From the NCBI RefSeq assembly GCF_013623905.1, contig NZ_JABKDD010000006.1:62001-126000 (forward strand): a stretch of 64,000 bases of DNA, in the 5' to 3' direction. A program made the translations under genes and the position numbers. The notes under the pieces were generated by a model. It saw only the letters and a list, made by a program, of their open reading frames with translations, was not told the DNA's origin and did no database searches. Source of the stretch: Brevibacterium sediminis. GTDB taxonomy: Bacteria > Actinomycetota > Actinomycetes > Actinomycetales > Brevibacteriaceae. This document shows positions 50,958-59,471 of the stretch, piece after piece. The number at the start of each line of letters is the position of its first letter. Within the stretch, counting starts at the first letter, position 1.

Positions 50958-51587
50958 ATGGACAAGATCGATTTCAAGAGATCGCTGCCTGGTTTCCGCG
51001 CGAAGCAGGGGCGATTCGACCTCATCGAGGTGCCGGAATCGCAGTACCTCATGATCGATGGCCACGGAGACCCGAACACCTCGCCGGATTTCGCATCGGC
51101 GCTGACGAGCCTCTATCCGCTCGCCTATGGGCTGAAGTTCTTCAGCAAGCTCGAACTCGGCCGCGACTATGTCGTGCCTCCGCTCGAAGGGCTGTGGTGG
51201 GCTGATGATATGGCGGCGTTCACGAGTGCTCGGGACAAGTCAGCGTGGGACTTCACGCTCATGCTGCTCGTCCCGGACTGGTTGGACGCAGGCCACGTCG
51301 ACGGCGTCAACGGCACGGTCCGGGCGAAGGGATCGGCGCCCCGCCTCGGCGAGATCCGATTCGACACACTGCGGGAGGGAACGTGCGTCCAGACCCTGCA
51401 TATCGGTCCCTTCGACGACGAAGGGCCCGTCCTCGAGCGCATGCACACCGATGTCATTCCCGAGGCAGGGATGACGATGGCGGGCAAGCATCACGAGATC
51501 TACCTCAGCGATGTTCGCCGGACCGCGCCGGAGAAGCTGCGCACGATCCTCCGCCAGCCGGTGATCCCGCAGGATCACCGAGGCTGA
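50958..51587 (+). CDS. GyrI-like small-molecule-binding protein
   Basis: A 209-residue protein with a GyrI/SbmC-type ligand-binding fold: FDLIEVPESQYLMIDGHGDPN near residue 20, LYPLAYGLKFFS, PPLEGLWWADD, the internal FTLMLLVPDWLDAGHV and HIGPFDDEGPVLERMHTDVIPEAGM, ending KHHEIYLSDVRRTAPEKLRTILRQPV. This is the group often annotated GyrI-like domain-containing protein. GyrI-like folds are also the effector domains of BmrR-type MerR activators, so its location opposite a MerR operator is suggestive. CTGGAGCGGAG precedes the ATG. Confidence 0.83.
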   Translation: MDKIDFKRSLPGFRAKQGRFDLIEVPESQYLMIDGHGDPNTSPDFASALTSLYPLAYGLKFFSKLELGRDYVVPPLEGLWWADDMAAFTSARDKSAWDFTLMLLVPDWLDAGHVDGVNGTVRAKGSAPRLGEIRFDTLREGTCVQTLHIGPFDDEGPVLERMHTDVIPEAGMTMAGKHHEIYLSDVRRTAPEKLRTILRQPVIPQDHRG

Positions 51588-51663
51588 TTCGGATCGGTGA
51601 TCTGGACGGGCGCCGACGATGCTGCTCGCCCGTCCTACCAGGGACTCAGCCGCGGCCCGAGAC

Positions 51664-51930
51664 TCAGCCTCCGCTCGTCCAGCCTCCGGACACCGGGGCA
51701 GTGGTGCTCGGACCGGGGCCGCCGTCCGAATCGGAATCGGAGGATGAGGATCCGATCGACGAGGAGTCCGAGGTCGGCGATGAACCTGTCGACGACGACT
51801 CCGCGGAGAGGAAGATGATGGCGACGAGGATGCCGGCAACGGTCAGGATGCCGACGGCGACGAAGGAGAAGACCACAATGAGGCAGGTCATCAGAGGTGG
51901 GCGGTTGTTGCGCCGAACGATTCTCACCAT
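51664..51930 (-). CDS. Small membrane protein with Ser/Asp-rich tail
   Basis: An 88-residue protein: basic start (MVRIVRRNNRPP), one helix at about 14-42, then a tail of Ser, Gly, Asp and Thr repeats ending PVSGGWTSGG. No family recognised. TAGGCT (51937-51942, minus strand) is six bases before the ATG and no ribosome binding site is visible, so the mRNA is likely leaderless, which supports this being a real gene. Confidence 0.65.
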   Translation of the reverse strand: MVRIVRRNNRPPLMTCLIVVFSFVAVGILTVAGILVAIIFLSAESSSTGSSPTSDSSSIGSSSSDSDSDGGPGPSTTAPVSGGWTSGG

Positions 51931-52081
51931 GGTTCAAGCCTAAGCTGTGCGGGGCCCTCCGAGACGAGCTCACGCTCGGCTCCGCCCTCCCCCTCACCGC
52001 CGCCCGGCCGTGACCTTCCTGTGATAAAAACCTCGGCGTTGCCCCATGCACTCTTAAGTTTGTTGCATTATCGTTATATTC

Positions 52082-52669
52082 ATGCCTCGTCTGACCTCAT
52101 CTCGCAAGGGCCGCCGGTCCGTGCTCACTGGTGCCCTCATCGGGCTCGGGGCTGCAGTGATGGCACTGGTCGTGGGCGCCGTCATCATCCTCAATTCCCC
52201 CATTTCGTTCGGTTCCACGAAGATCAGGCAGATGCAGATGGCTTCGGTCAACCAGCTCAGTCAGCAGCAGATCGACAATGCTCGGCTCATCATCGGCGTC
52301 GGCCGCGGGGGCAACTTCGACGACCATGCGATCAGGATCGCGCTCATGACAGCGCTGCAGGAGTCCTCGCTGCGCAATCTGGATTCCGGCGACCGTGATT
52401 CAGTCGGCCTGTTCCAGCAGCGTCCTTCACAGGGCTGGGGCGAGCCCCATCAGCTCACCGATCCCATCTACGCTGCCAAGGCGTTCTATGGGATCAATCC
52501 CGAGGTCGAGAACCCCGGCCTCAACCAGATCGACGGCTGGGATTCGATGTCACCGACCGAAGCGGCACAGTCCGTGCAGCGGTCGGCACTGCCGGACGCC
52601 TACGGTCAGTGGGAGTCCTTGGCCGATGACCTCCTCGGCTCGCAGGCCGACGTCGAAGCCCTCGACTGA
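52082..52669 (+). CDS. Membrane-anchored lysozyme-like (putative transglycosylase) protein
   Basis: A 195-residue protein with an N-terminal membrane helix (about residues 15-37, preceded by SRKGRRS) and an outside domain containing IRIALMTALQESSLRNLDSGDRDSVGLFQQRPSQGWG. The TALQESSL and DSVGLFQQRP motifs match actinobacterial lysozyme-like peptidoglycan hydrolases, with the first Glu as candidate catalytic acid. The domain is shorter than classical SLT. The start follows TATCGT (52069-52074) by seven bases in an A/T-rich promoter; leaderless reading is likely. Confidence 0.75.
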   Translation: MPRLTSSRKGRRSVLTGALIGLGAAVMALVVGAVIILNSPISFGSTKIRQMQMASVNQLSQQQIDNARLIIGVGRGGNFDDHAIRIALMTALQESSLRNLDSGDRDSVGLFQQRPSQGWGEPHQLTDPIYAAKAFYGINPEVENPGLNQIDGWDSMSPTEAAQSVQRSALPDAYGQWESLADDLLGSQADVEALD

Positions 52670-52769
52670 GGCGCTGGCGGTCCCGACCGCCCGAACCCCG
52701 CGACTGCCGCGACCGCCTCACGGTGCCGGATATCGCATGACCACGCCGGTTGTCCGGTAATCTGCACTC

Positions 52770-53129
52770 ATGGCTTCCATTCCCGATTCCGTCCCCGTCA
52801 ATGACGATGTCGAGCAGCTCCTGCTCAACCCCGAGGACCATCTCGAAGCCATCACCGAGACCGCCGACCTCTTCAAGGCACTCGCCACACCCTCCCGGCT
52901 GAAGATGCTGCTCGTCCTCACCCACGGCGAGGCCACTGTCACCCACATCGTCGAGGCGACCGGACTGTCCCAGCCGCTGGTGTCCCAGCACCTGAAGTTC
53001 CTCCGCGGACTCCACCTCGTCGGAGTCAATCGGATCGGCCGCGAAGCCTACTATTCGCTCAAGGACGACCACGTCGCCCACATCATCGTCGACGCCATCG
53101 CCCACACGATCGAGGCCCACGAACACTGA
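52770..53129 (+). CDS. ArsR/SmtB-family regulator with complete alpha-5 zinc site
   Basis: A 119-residue winged-helix repressor: LFKALATPSRLKMLLVL, then the recognition part ATGLSQPLVSQHLKFLRGLHLV. At the C-terminal helix D99, H101, H112 and E115 follow the spacing D-x-H-x10-H-x2-E of the SmtB/CzrA alpha-5 site that binds zinc or cobalt between subunits. H117 and H119 are extra. Zinc-responsive derepression is therefore expected. TAATCT (52758-52763) six bases before the ATG indicates a leaderless transcript. No metal transporter is adjacent; its targets are elsewhere or unclear. Confidence 0.87.
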   Translation: MASIPDSVPVNDDVEQLLLNPEDHLEAITETADLFKALATPSRLKMLLVLTHGEATVTHIVEATGLSQPLVSQHLKFLRGLHLVGVNRIGREAYYSLKDDHVAHIIVDAIAHTIEAHEH

Positions 53130-53227
53130 GTCCCGCCTGGGGCGGGGCTTCCACAGCGATTCCTTCGCCGAGGCGGCCCACCGTTCCCAGCCCACCGCAG
53201 CGCCCGGATCGCCGAGGCAGTCCGCCC

Positions 53228-54163
53228 CTACCGACGTCGCCGACGTGTCAGGGCCGCGGGTCCTCCACCGACGATCCAGACGATGAGGGCCACGAGGACG
53301 GCGCCGATCCACTGTCCCGCCTGCAGCCGCTCCCCGGCGACGAGGGATCCGAGCACCACTGCGGACAGCGGTTGGAGCAGCATGAGCGCCGCGGTCATCG
53401 GCACCGGCACCAACGGGCTGGAGATGCTCAGCAGCACCCATGACAGGGCCTGACCGCAGACGGCCAGGGCGATCATCCAGCCCCAACCGGCCCAGCCGAG
53501 GTCGAAGTCGAGGCCGCCGAGGGTCAGCCCGGCGACCGCGGTCATCACCCCGGCGGAGATCGTGCCCACTTGGACCGGGGCGACGATGAAGTCTCCGGCG
53601 ACCTTCCGGCTGTGGTGGATGCCGAAGATGTAGACGCCGTAGAGCACACCGGACAGGACCCCGAAGATCGCTCCCCGCATCGGATTCGCCGCCGTCTCGT
53701 CGGCGCCGAACACTCCCCCGGTCAGCAGCATGCCGATGATCATGATCGGCACGCAGCCGATGAACAGCCATCCCGGCCGGGAACCGCCGAACGCCCACAC
53801 CAGCGCCGGGAACACGATCACTTGAACGCTGATGAGGACCGTGGACACGCCCAGACCGGCGTCGAGCACGCTCTGCGCCCACAGCACATAGTCGATTCCG
53901 AGCGCCGCTCCGGAGACCGCGGCGATGAGGATCGCCTTCGGCGGGAAACGGCCGTACCGTCGCAGCTCGAGCCACGCCAACGGGGCGAGCACAATGACCG
54001 CGATCCAACACCGCAGGAAGGCGGCGGTGGGGGCGGTCGCCTCGGCGAGGATGACGAACAGTCCGGCCGATCCGAGCAGGACGGCGGCCAGGATGATGCC
54101 GAGCACCGGCAGGGCCTTCGGGGGCGGAGGCGGCCCGCCCGCTCGCACATCCTCGGCGCTCAT
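53228..54163 (-). CDS. EamA/DMT family transporter
   Basis: A 311-residue drug/metabolite transporter with ten predicted helices in two EamA repeats (about 15-150 and 165-305). The first begins LPVLGIILAAVLLGSAGLFVILAEA; the second includes QPLSAVVLGSLVAGERLQAGQWIGAVLVAL, a typical DMT ending. Such proteins export amino acids, metabolites or drugs. GAGGGG precedes the ATG. It is the third gene of an operon after an AhpD-like protein and an aminotransferase, 40 bases after the latter. Confidence 0.88.
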   Translation of the reverse strand: MSAEDVRAGGPPPPPKALPVLGIILAAVLLGSAGLFVILAEATAPTAAFLRCWIAVIVLAPLAWLELRRYGRFPPKAILIAAVSGAALGIDYVLWAQSVLDAGLGVSTVLISVQVIVFPALVWAFGGSRPGWLFIGCVPIMIIGMLLTGGVFGADETAANPMRGAIFGVLSGVLYGVYIFGIHHSRKVAGDFIVAPVQVGTISAGVMTAVAGLTLGGLDFDLGWAGWGWMIALAVCGQALSWVLLSISSPLVPVPMTAALMLLQPLSAVVLGSLVAGERLQAGQWIGAVLVALIVWIVGGGPAALTRRRRR

Positions 54164-54203
54164 CGGATCCCCTCGGAAGGGCTCATCTCACGACGTTCAG
54201 GGC

Positions 54204-55412
54204 TCATCCCATGAAGTTGAGGATGCGGTCGATGGCTTCGGCCGTGCGGTCCGCTCCGACGGCCAGCGACAGGCGCACCGAACGGGAGCCGTCGACGGAG
54301 TCGAAGTCGTCACCGGGGGCGAGCGCGACGCCGGTGGCCTCGAGCACCCGCGCGCACCACTGGCCGGCAGTGGCAATTCCCGCGCGGTCGAGGATGTCGT
54401 CGATGCGGGCGTACATGTAGAAGGCGCCGTCGGGTGGGGCCATCTCGCCGAAGCCGAGGTCCGCGCGGGCGCCCAGGACATGTTCGCGTGCACCGGCGAA
54501 CGAGGCCACTGCGGCCTCGCATTCGGCATAGGATTCGTCTGCAAAGGCCGCGACCGCCGCGTACTGCGCCGGCACCGGGGCGCACAGGGAGAGGTTGCCC
54601 GTGACGTTCTGGGCCGGCGCGACGAGCGCTTCGGGCAGGATCGCCCAGCCGAGTCGCCACCCGGTCATGCCCCAGTATTTGGAGAACGAGGAGATGACGA
54701 CGGCAGAGTCGTCGTGGGCGAGTGCGCATTCGCCGCGGGTGCCGATATAGCTGATGCCGTGGTAGATCTCATCGGAGATCACCTGCACCCCGTTGGCCCG
54801 GCACCAGTCGACGATCCGGCCGAGCGCCTCGGGGCCGATCATCGTGCCGGTCGGGTTCGCAGGTGAGGCGAGCATGAGCCCCTTGAGAGGGGCCTTCGCA
54901 TGGGCGGCGGCCAAGAGGTCGACGGTGGGCTGGAACCCTTCATCGGCACCGCAGTCGAGTTCGACGACCTCACAGCCGAGTGCCGCGAGGATGTTCTTGT
55001 ACGCCCCATACCCGGGTCGGGCCAGAGCCACCCGGTCACCGACGTCGAAGCAGGTGAGGAACGTCGTCTGGAAGGCGCCGGAGGATCCGGTCGTCACGGC
55101 GATGCGGTCGGGTGCGATGTCGAGTCCGTACCAGTCGCGGTAGTGGGAGGCGATGGCTTCGCGCAGTTCGGGGATGCCGAAGATCGGCGAGTATCCGAGT
55201 CCGGTGCCGTCGGTCATGACCTCGGCGGCACGGGCGAGCACGGGGCCGGGCGCGCCCTGGGTCGGTTCGCCCAGGCACATGGCGATGGTGTCACGGCCGG
55301 CGCGCTGCATCTGCCCGACGGTGGCGACGATGCCCATCGCGGCGAACGGTTTGACGAGCCCGGATCGGGCGGAGGCGGCCGGGAGGGTTTCGGCGGGGGT
55401 GGATGAGGTCAT
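54204..55412 (-). CDS. PLP-dependent aminotransferase (class I/II)
   Basis: A 402-residue fold-type I aminotransferase. Motifs are LGEPTQGAPGPVL, GYSPIFGIPELREAIASHY, the ASPANPTGTMI loop with the conserved Asn, SDEIYHGISY with the cofactor Asp, and the PLP lysine in SSFSKYWGMTGWRLGW. It transfers an amino group between amino and keto acids; substrate not assigned (aspartate/aromatic/alanine type). The start at 55412 is four bases after the AhpD-like gene's stop; the frame opens six codons earlier. Confidence 0.9.
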   Translation of the reverse strand: MTSSTPAETLPAASARSGLVKPFAAMGIVATVGQMQRAGRDTIAMCLGEPTQGAPGPVLARAAEVMTDGTGLGYSPIFGIPELREAIASHYRDWYGLDIAPDRIAVTTGSSGAFQTTFLTCFDVGDRVALARPGYGAYKNILAALGCEVVELDCGADEGFQPTVDLLAAAHAKAPLKGLMLASPANPTGTMIGPEALGRIVDWCRANGVQVISDEIYHGISYIGTRGECALAHDDSAVVISSFSKYWGMTGWRLGWAILPEALVAPAQNVTGNLSLCAPVPAQYAAVAAFADESYAECEAAVASFAGAREHVLGARADLGFGEMAPPDGAFYMYARIDDILDRAGIATAGQWCARVLEATGVALAPGDDFDSVDGSRSVRLSLAVGADRTAEAIDRILNFMG

Positions 55413-55416
55413 CGGT

Positions 55417-55989
55417 TCACTTCTTCTCACGCGGGAGGCGGCCGAGGGTGTAGAACTCCGGGTTCGGGAGCATTCCGGAGATGTGGGCTATGCGGTTGGA
55501 CAGGCCGAAGAAGCCGGTGATCGCGGCGATGTCCCAGGCGTCTTCGGCGTCGAATCCGTGGTCGGCAAGCCTCTGGTGGTCGGCGTCTCCTACGGCCCAC
55601 GGCTCCTCGCAGACCTTGACGGCGAAGTCGAGCATAGCCATCTGACGTGGGCTGATATCGGCTTGGCGATAGTTCGTGGCGACGACATCGGCGATGAGCG
55701 CGTCTTTCTGGAAGATCCGCAGCATCGCTCCGTGCGCGACGACGCAGTAGAGGCAGTGATTGATCGCCGAGGTGGCCACGACGATCATCTCCCGATCGGC
55801 CTTGGTCAGGTTCCCCGTCTCCTTCTCCATGAGCGCGTCGTAGTAGGCGAAGAAGGCGCGGAATTCGTCCGGTCGGCGGGCCAGTGCGAGGAAGACATTG
55901 GGCACGAACCCCGACTTCTCGGCGACCTCGAGGATCTGGGCGCGAATGTCATCGTCGACGTTGTCGATGTCAGCAAGTGGGTATCGCAT
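55417..55989 (-). CDS. AhpD-like/carboxymuconolactone decarboxylase family protein
   Basis: A 190-residue peroxidase-related protein of the carboxymuconolactone decarboxylase superfamily. The redox motif HCLYCVVAHG gives CxxC followed by His, as in AhpD. The rest is helical (DREMIVVATSAINHC, FAVKVCEEPWAVG, DAWDIAAITGFFGLSNR). It may reduce peroxides via a disulfide. TAGCAT (55997-56002, minus strand) seven bases before the ATG at 55989 supports a leaderless start there; in-frame ATGs at 55998 and 56022 are alternatives. First gene of the operon with the aminotransferase and EamA exporter. Confidence 0.86.
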   Translation of the reverse strand: MRYPLADIDNVDDDIRAQILEVAEKSGFVPNVFLALARRPDEFRAFFAYYDALMEKETGNLTKADREMIVVATSAINHCLYCVVAHGAMLRIFQKDALIADVVATNYRQADISPRQMAMLDFAVKVCEEPWAVGDADHQRLADHGFDAEDAWDIAAITGFFGLSNRIAHISGMLPNPEFYTLGRLPREKK

Positions 55990-56109
55990 ATCCCTCATGC
56001 TAGCCCGGGTGGATCGGTTCAAGTCGAGCCCGCTCAGGGCGATACAGTGAGGGCGTCAGGTCCGTCCCGGCTTCTGCCGCAGGCCGCTCGCGTATCGAAG
56101 GAGATCACC

Positions 56110-56415
56110 ATGACCGCAGACAATACAGAAGACACCGGTTCGACCGGCGAGGTCCAGCTCGACAACGGAGTGTTCCGGGTGACGAAGTGGACGATCCGCC
56201 CCGACGGCGTCATCCCGATGCACAAGCACGAGTACGAATACGTCGTCGTGCCGATGGTCACGGACACGATGCTCGTGCGCAATTCGGATGGCACCGAGAT
56301 CCGCGCCGAACTCGAGGCCGGCGTCTCCTACACGCGTCCGGCAGGATCCGAGCATGAGGTCTCGAACCCCGGAGGCAGCGCCGACGTCGTCTTCGTCGAG
56401 GTCGAACGTCTCTGA
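56110..56415 (+). CDS. Small cupin-domain protein
   Basis: A 101-residue single-domain cupin. GVFRVTKWTIRPDGVIPMHKHEYEYVVVPMV carries the first cupin motif with H38 and H40 and a Glu as metal ligands; the second motif is in YTRPAGSEHEVSNPG with the last His. Metal-dependent small-molecule binding or dioxygenase-like chemistry is possible but not assigned. GAAGGAGATCACC precedes the ATG. It ends convergently with the glutamate-cysteine ligase gene. Confidence 0.85.
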   Translation: MTADNTEDTGSTGEVQLDNGVFRVTKWTIRPDGVIPMHKHEYEYVVVPMVTDTMLVRNSDGTEIRAELEAGVSYTRPAGSEHEVSNPGGSADVVFVEVERL

Positions 56416-56431
56416 GGCTCGTCGCCTGAGC

Positions 56432-56519
56432 CCAAAACTAGGTCGCTATCGGATACTTTCTGCGTCGCGAAGTATCCGATAGCGACCTAGTTTTGGCGCT
56501 GAGTATCCGATAGTGACCT
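56432..56519. repeat. Palindromic repeat family A, locus 2
   Basis: Perfect 27-base arms at 56432-56458 and 56470-56496, with an 11-base loop; the inner part GTATCCGATAGCGACCT is the family A arm (one base different from 2571-2587). A solo copy, AGTATCCGATAGTGACCT, follows at 56502-56519, as at the first locus. It lies between the convergent cupin and glutamate-cysteine ligase genes. Confidence 0.88.
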
Positions 56520-56540
56520 GCATTTGGTGCCGAACGGCCA

Positions 56541-58022
56541 TCAGCGAGTGGGGATCTCCCAGGTGTGGACGGGCTTCCCTGTCGCCTGGTTCGCGAGGTA
56601 GGCATCCATCATCGCCGTGATGCCCTCGGCGCGTTCGGGCGAGTCCTGGCGGCTGCCGGGCGCGAGGCTCTCGAGGGCCTTCAGCTGCCAGGTCGCACCA
56701 TTGACGCGGCTTTCGGCACGGCCTTCGATGATCGACATGTATTCGTCGATGACGTCCTTGTCGATGTTCAGTCGCGAGAGTCCGCGCCTGGCCTGCGGCG
56801 CGAGCACATCGGTGACGAGGTCGGCCACGCCGATGCGTCCGATCTTCGGCCAGGTCACCCGGGCCTCGATCCCATCCTTGGCGCAGGCATTGAAGTTCTC
56901 CTCCGCCTCGGCGAATGACATCCGCGACCACACGGGACGGTTCTCCCCGACGAGGAACTCGGCCAGGCCGTAGTAGAAAGCGGCGTCGGCAACCATGTCG
57001 ACCGGGGTCGGACCGGCCGGAAGCAGGCGGTTCTCGACACGGATGTGCGCGCCGCCGTCGCCGGAGTTGTAGATGGGGCGGTTCCAACGCCACACCGTGC
57101 CGTTGTGCAGATTGAGTTCGAAGAGCTTCGGAGCGTCGGCGGCACGGAATTCGACGAAGTCCTTGATCTCGGGCAGCAGCGGCGGGAAGTAGCGGACGTT
57201 CTCCTCGAAGAGGTCGAAGACGCTGGTGATCCACCGTTCGCCGAACCATACACGGGGACGCACGCCCTGGTTGACGAGTTCGGGCGTGCGGGTGTCGATG
57301 GACTGCGCGAAGATCGGGATCCGGGATTCGTGCCACAGCTTGCGGCCGACGAACAGCGGTGAGTTCGCTGCCATCGCCACCTGCGCCCCGGCGATCGCCT
57401 GCGAGGCGTTCCACGCGTCGGCGAAACGGTTCGGCGCCACCTGCAGGTGCAGCTGCATCGACGTGCAGGAGGATTCCGGAGCGATATCGGCGAACTCCGC
57501 CTTGTACCGCTCTTCACGACCGAGCTCGATGCGGACGTACTCGCCGCGGGCGTCGATGACCGAGTTGCTCAGCGCCTCGTAGCGGTTCTCCTCCGTCATC
57601 CACTTCTCGTCGGTGAGGAATTCGGTGGTCAGGGTCGGCAGGGTGCCGATCGACACCACCTTGAGTCCGTCTTCCTCGGCGGCCTTCTGCGCTTTCTCCA
57701 AGCGATGAGCGACACCGGCCTCCAAGGTCTTCAGCCCCCGCCCGGCCACTTGGAGCACCGGATGGTTGAGTTCGAGGTTGAAGCCGCCGATCTCGGACTG
57801 ATACTCGTCATCGAGTCGATCGAGCACCTCCTTGTTCCGCAGGCTCGGCTGATTGCCCTCGCCGACGAGGTTGAGCTCGAGTTCGAGCCCGATCGTGCCC
57901 GCCGATTTGAAATCCGCATGACGAAGGTAGGTATCGAAGAGCTCGAGATTCTCCGCGAGCTTCTCCCGATACAGTGTGCGTTCCTCCGGCGTGTACCGCT
58001 TCGAGCTGACTGCCTCACCCAT
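56541..58022 (-). CDS. Glutamate-cysteine ligase family protein
   Basis: A 493-residue GCS2-type carboxylate-amine ligase. TIGLELELNLVGEGNQPSL has the metal-binding Glu cluster, IGGFNLELNHPVLQ and SCTSMQLHLQVAPNRF follow, and LFELNLHNGTVWRWNRPIYN and HIRVENRLLPAGPTPVDMVAD complete the active site. The family joins glutamate to cysteine with ATP. Actinobacteria usually make mycothiol instead of glutathione, so the product may feed ergothioneine (EgtA-like) or another gamma-glutamyl compound; no egtBCD genes are near. The start ATG at 58022 gives MGEAVSS; the frame opens to 58118. Confidence 0.85.
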   Translation of the reverse strand: MGEAVSSKRYTPEERTLYREKLAENLELFDTYLRHADFKSAGTIGLELELNLVGEGNQPSLRNKEVLDRLDDEYQSEIGGFNLELNHPVLQVAGRGLKTLEAGVAHRLEKAQKAAEEDGLKVVSIGTLPTLTTEFLTDEKWMTEENRYEALSNSVIDARGEYVRIELGREERYKAEFADIAPESSCTSMQLHLQVAPNRFADAWNASQAIAGAQVAMAANSPLFVGRKLWHESRIPIFAQSIDTRTPELVNQGVRPRVWFGERWITSVFDLFEENVRYFPPLLPEIKDFVEFRAADAPKLFELNLHNGTVWRWNRPIYNSGDGGAHIRVENRLLPAGPTPVDMVADAAFYYGLAEFLVGENRPVWSRMSFAEAEENFNACAKDGIEARVTWPKIGRIGVADLVTDVLAPQARRGLSRLNIDKDVIDEYMSIIEGRAESRVNGATWQLKALESLAPGSRQDSPERAEGITAMMDAYLANQATGKPVHTWEIPTR

Positions 58023-58217
58023 AGGACTAGCAAACCACAGACGGCCGGGTTTGTGCGCGGCCGCGGTCCACAGGCCATTCCGCACGGAGACCGCGATCCT
58101 TCCCACGGCGCACCGCACACCGATTCGGCCGCGGTGCGGACAAGCTGCGCATCGGGTCCGTCCTGCATCATTCGGACACCTGCGATGTCGGCAACCGGCC
58201 TTCCGTAGACTCGCCCT

Positions 58218-59390
58218 ATGACTTCGACCACATCATCTGCGCCCCAGCCCGCTGACTTCGTCGAACAGGCGAAGCGACGTCTGCCCGACATGCTCGCCGA
58301 CATCGAACGGGTCATCTCCATCGAGACCCCCTCACACGACAAGGCGGCCGTGGCCGCAGGAGCACGGGACTTCGCCGCGCTCCTGGGGGACCGCCTCGGC
58401 GCGGAGGCGGAACTGCTCGAGGTCGACGGCACCGCCCACCTGCGTCTGCGCTTCGGCACCGGGCCGGCCCGCGTCGTCCTGCTCAACCACCAGGACACGG
58501 TGTGGCCGCACGGCACCCTCGAACGCATCCCCTTCTCCACCGAGGACGGCATCCTCCGCGGTCCCGGCAGCTTCGACATGCTCACCGGGGCGATCATGAG
58601 CGTGCACGCGACCGCGATGGTGGCCGACCACCTCGGCGAGGGCGGACTGGACGGTCTGTCGATCCTCGTCACCGGCGATGAGGAGATCGGATCCGTGTCC
58701 TCGTCGGACCTCATCCGCGCCGAGGCGGCCGAGGCGAAGGCTGTGTTCGTCATGGAGGCGAGCGCTGACGGGGCGCTCAAACTCGAGCGGAAGGGCACGA
58801 GCAACTACGTGCTGAAGTTCACCGGCAAGGCCTCGCACGCGGGGCTCGAACCGGAGAAGGGCATCAACGCGGGAATGGCCCTGGCTCTGACTCTGCCGTT
58901 GGTGGCCGACCTGGCCGACGCCGAGGCGGGGACGACGGTGGTGCCGACCGTGATCAGCGCGGGGACCACGTCGAACACCGTGCCGGCCGAGGCCCGGGTG
59001 GACATCGATGTGCGAGCCCGGACTGCGGCTGAGCTCGAACGCGTGGATGCGCAGATCCGTGAGTTGGCTGCGAAGCCGCAGGTGGAGGGCTCGATGACGG
59101 AGGTGCTCGGCGGAATCAACCGGCCTCCTTTCGAACCTGAGCAGTCGGCTGTGCTCTTCGAACGGGCGACGGCCCTCGCCGGCGAACTCGGGCTGCCCGC
59201 GCCGCAGGGAGTGTCCGTGGGCGGCGCCTCGGACGGGAACTTCACCGCCGGTGACGGCATCGCCACCCTCGACGGTCTGGGCGCCGTCGGCGATGGGGCG
59301 CACGCCGAACACGAACACGCCGTCGTCGATGAGATCGCCCCGCGCACCGCGCTGCTGGCCGCTCTCATCGCCGATCAGCTGCAGGGCTGA
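58218..59390 (+). CDS. M20 family metallopeptidase (carboxypeptidase G2-like)
   Basis: A 390-residue zinc peptidase. Metal ligands are seen in LLNHQDTVWPHG (HxD), RGPGSFDML (bridging Asp), VTGDEEIGS (catalytic and ligand Glu), VMEAS (ligand Glu) and GAHAEHEHAVV (last His). The dimerisation domain (SNYVLKFTGKASHAGLEPEKG) lies in the middle. The resemblance is to glutamate carboxypeptidase/CPG2, which removes C-terminal glutamate. TAGACT (58206-58211) six bases before the ATG indicates a leaderless mRNA. Divergent from the glutamate-cysteine ligase gene. Confidence 0.9.
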   Translation: MTSTTSSAPQPADFVEQAKRRLPDMLADIERVISIETPSHDKAAVAAGARDFAALLGDRLGAEAELLEVDGTAHLRLRFGTGPARVVLLNHQDTVWPHGTLERIPFSTEDGILRGPGSFDMLTGAIMSVHATAMVADHLGEGGLDGLSILVTGDEEIGSVSSSDLIRAEAAEAKAVFVMEASADGALKLERKGTSNYVLKFTGKASHAGLEPEKGINAGMALALTLPLVADLADAEAGTTVVPTVISAGTTSNTVPAEARVDIDVRARTAAELERVDAQIRELAAKPQVEGSMTEVLGGINRPPFEPEQSAVLFERATALAGELGLPAPQGVSVGGASDGNFTAGDGIATLDGLGAVGDGAHAEHEHAVVDEIAPRTALLAALIADQLQG

Positions 59391-59471
59391 AGCGGAGCGG
59401 CGAGCTGCTGCCTTTCGCTGCTGCCGTAGTTCCCAGACACCGACAGTGCGCCGGGGCCTTCCCTCCTTAGT

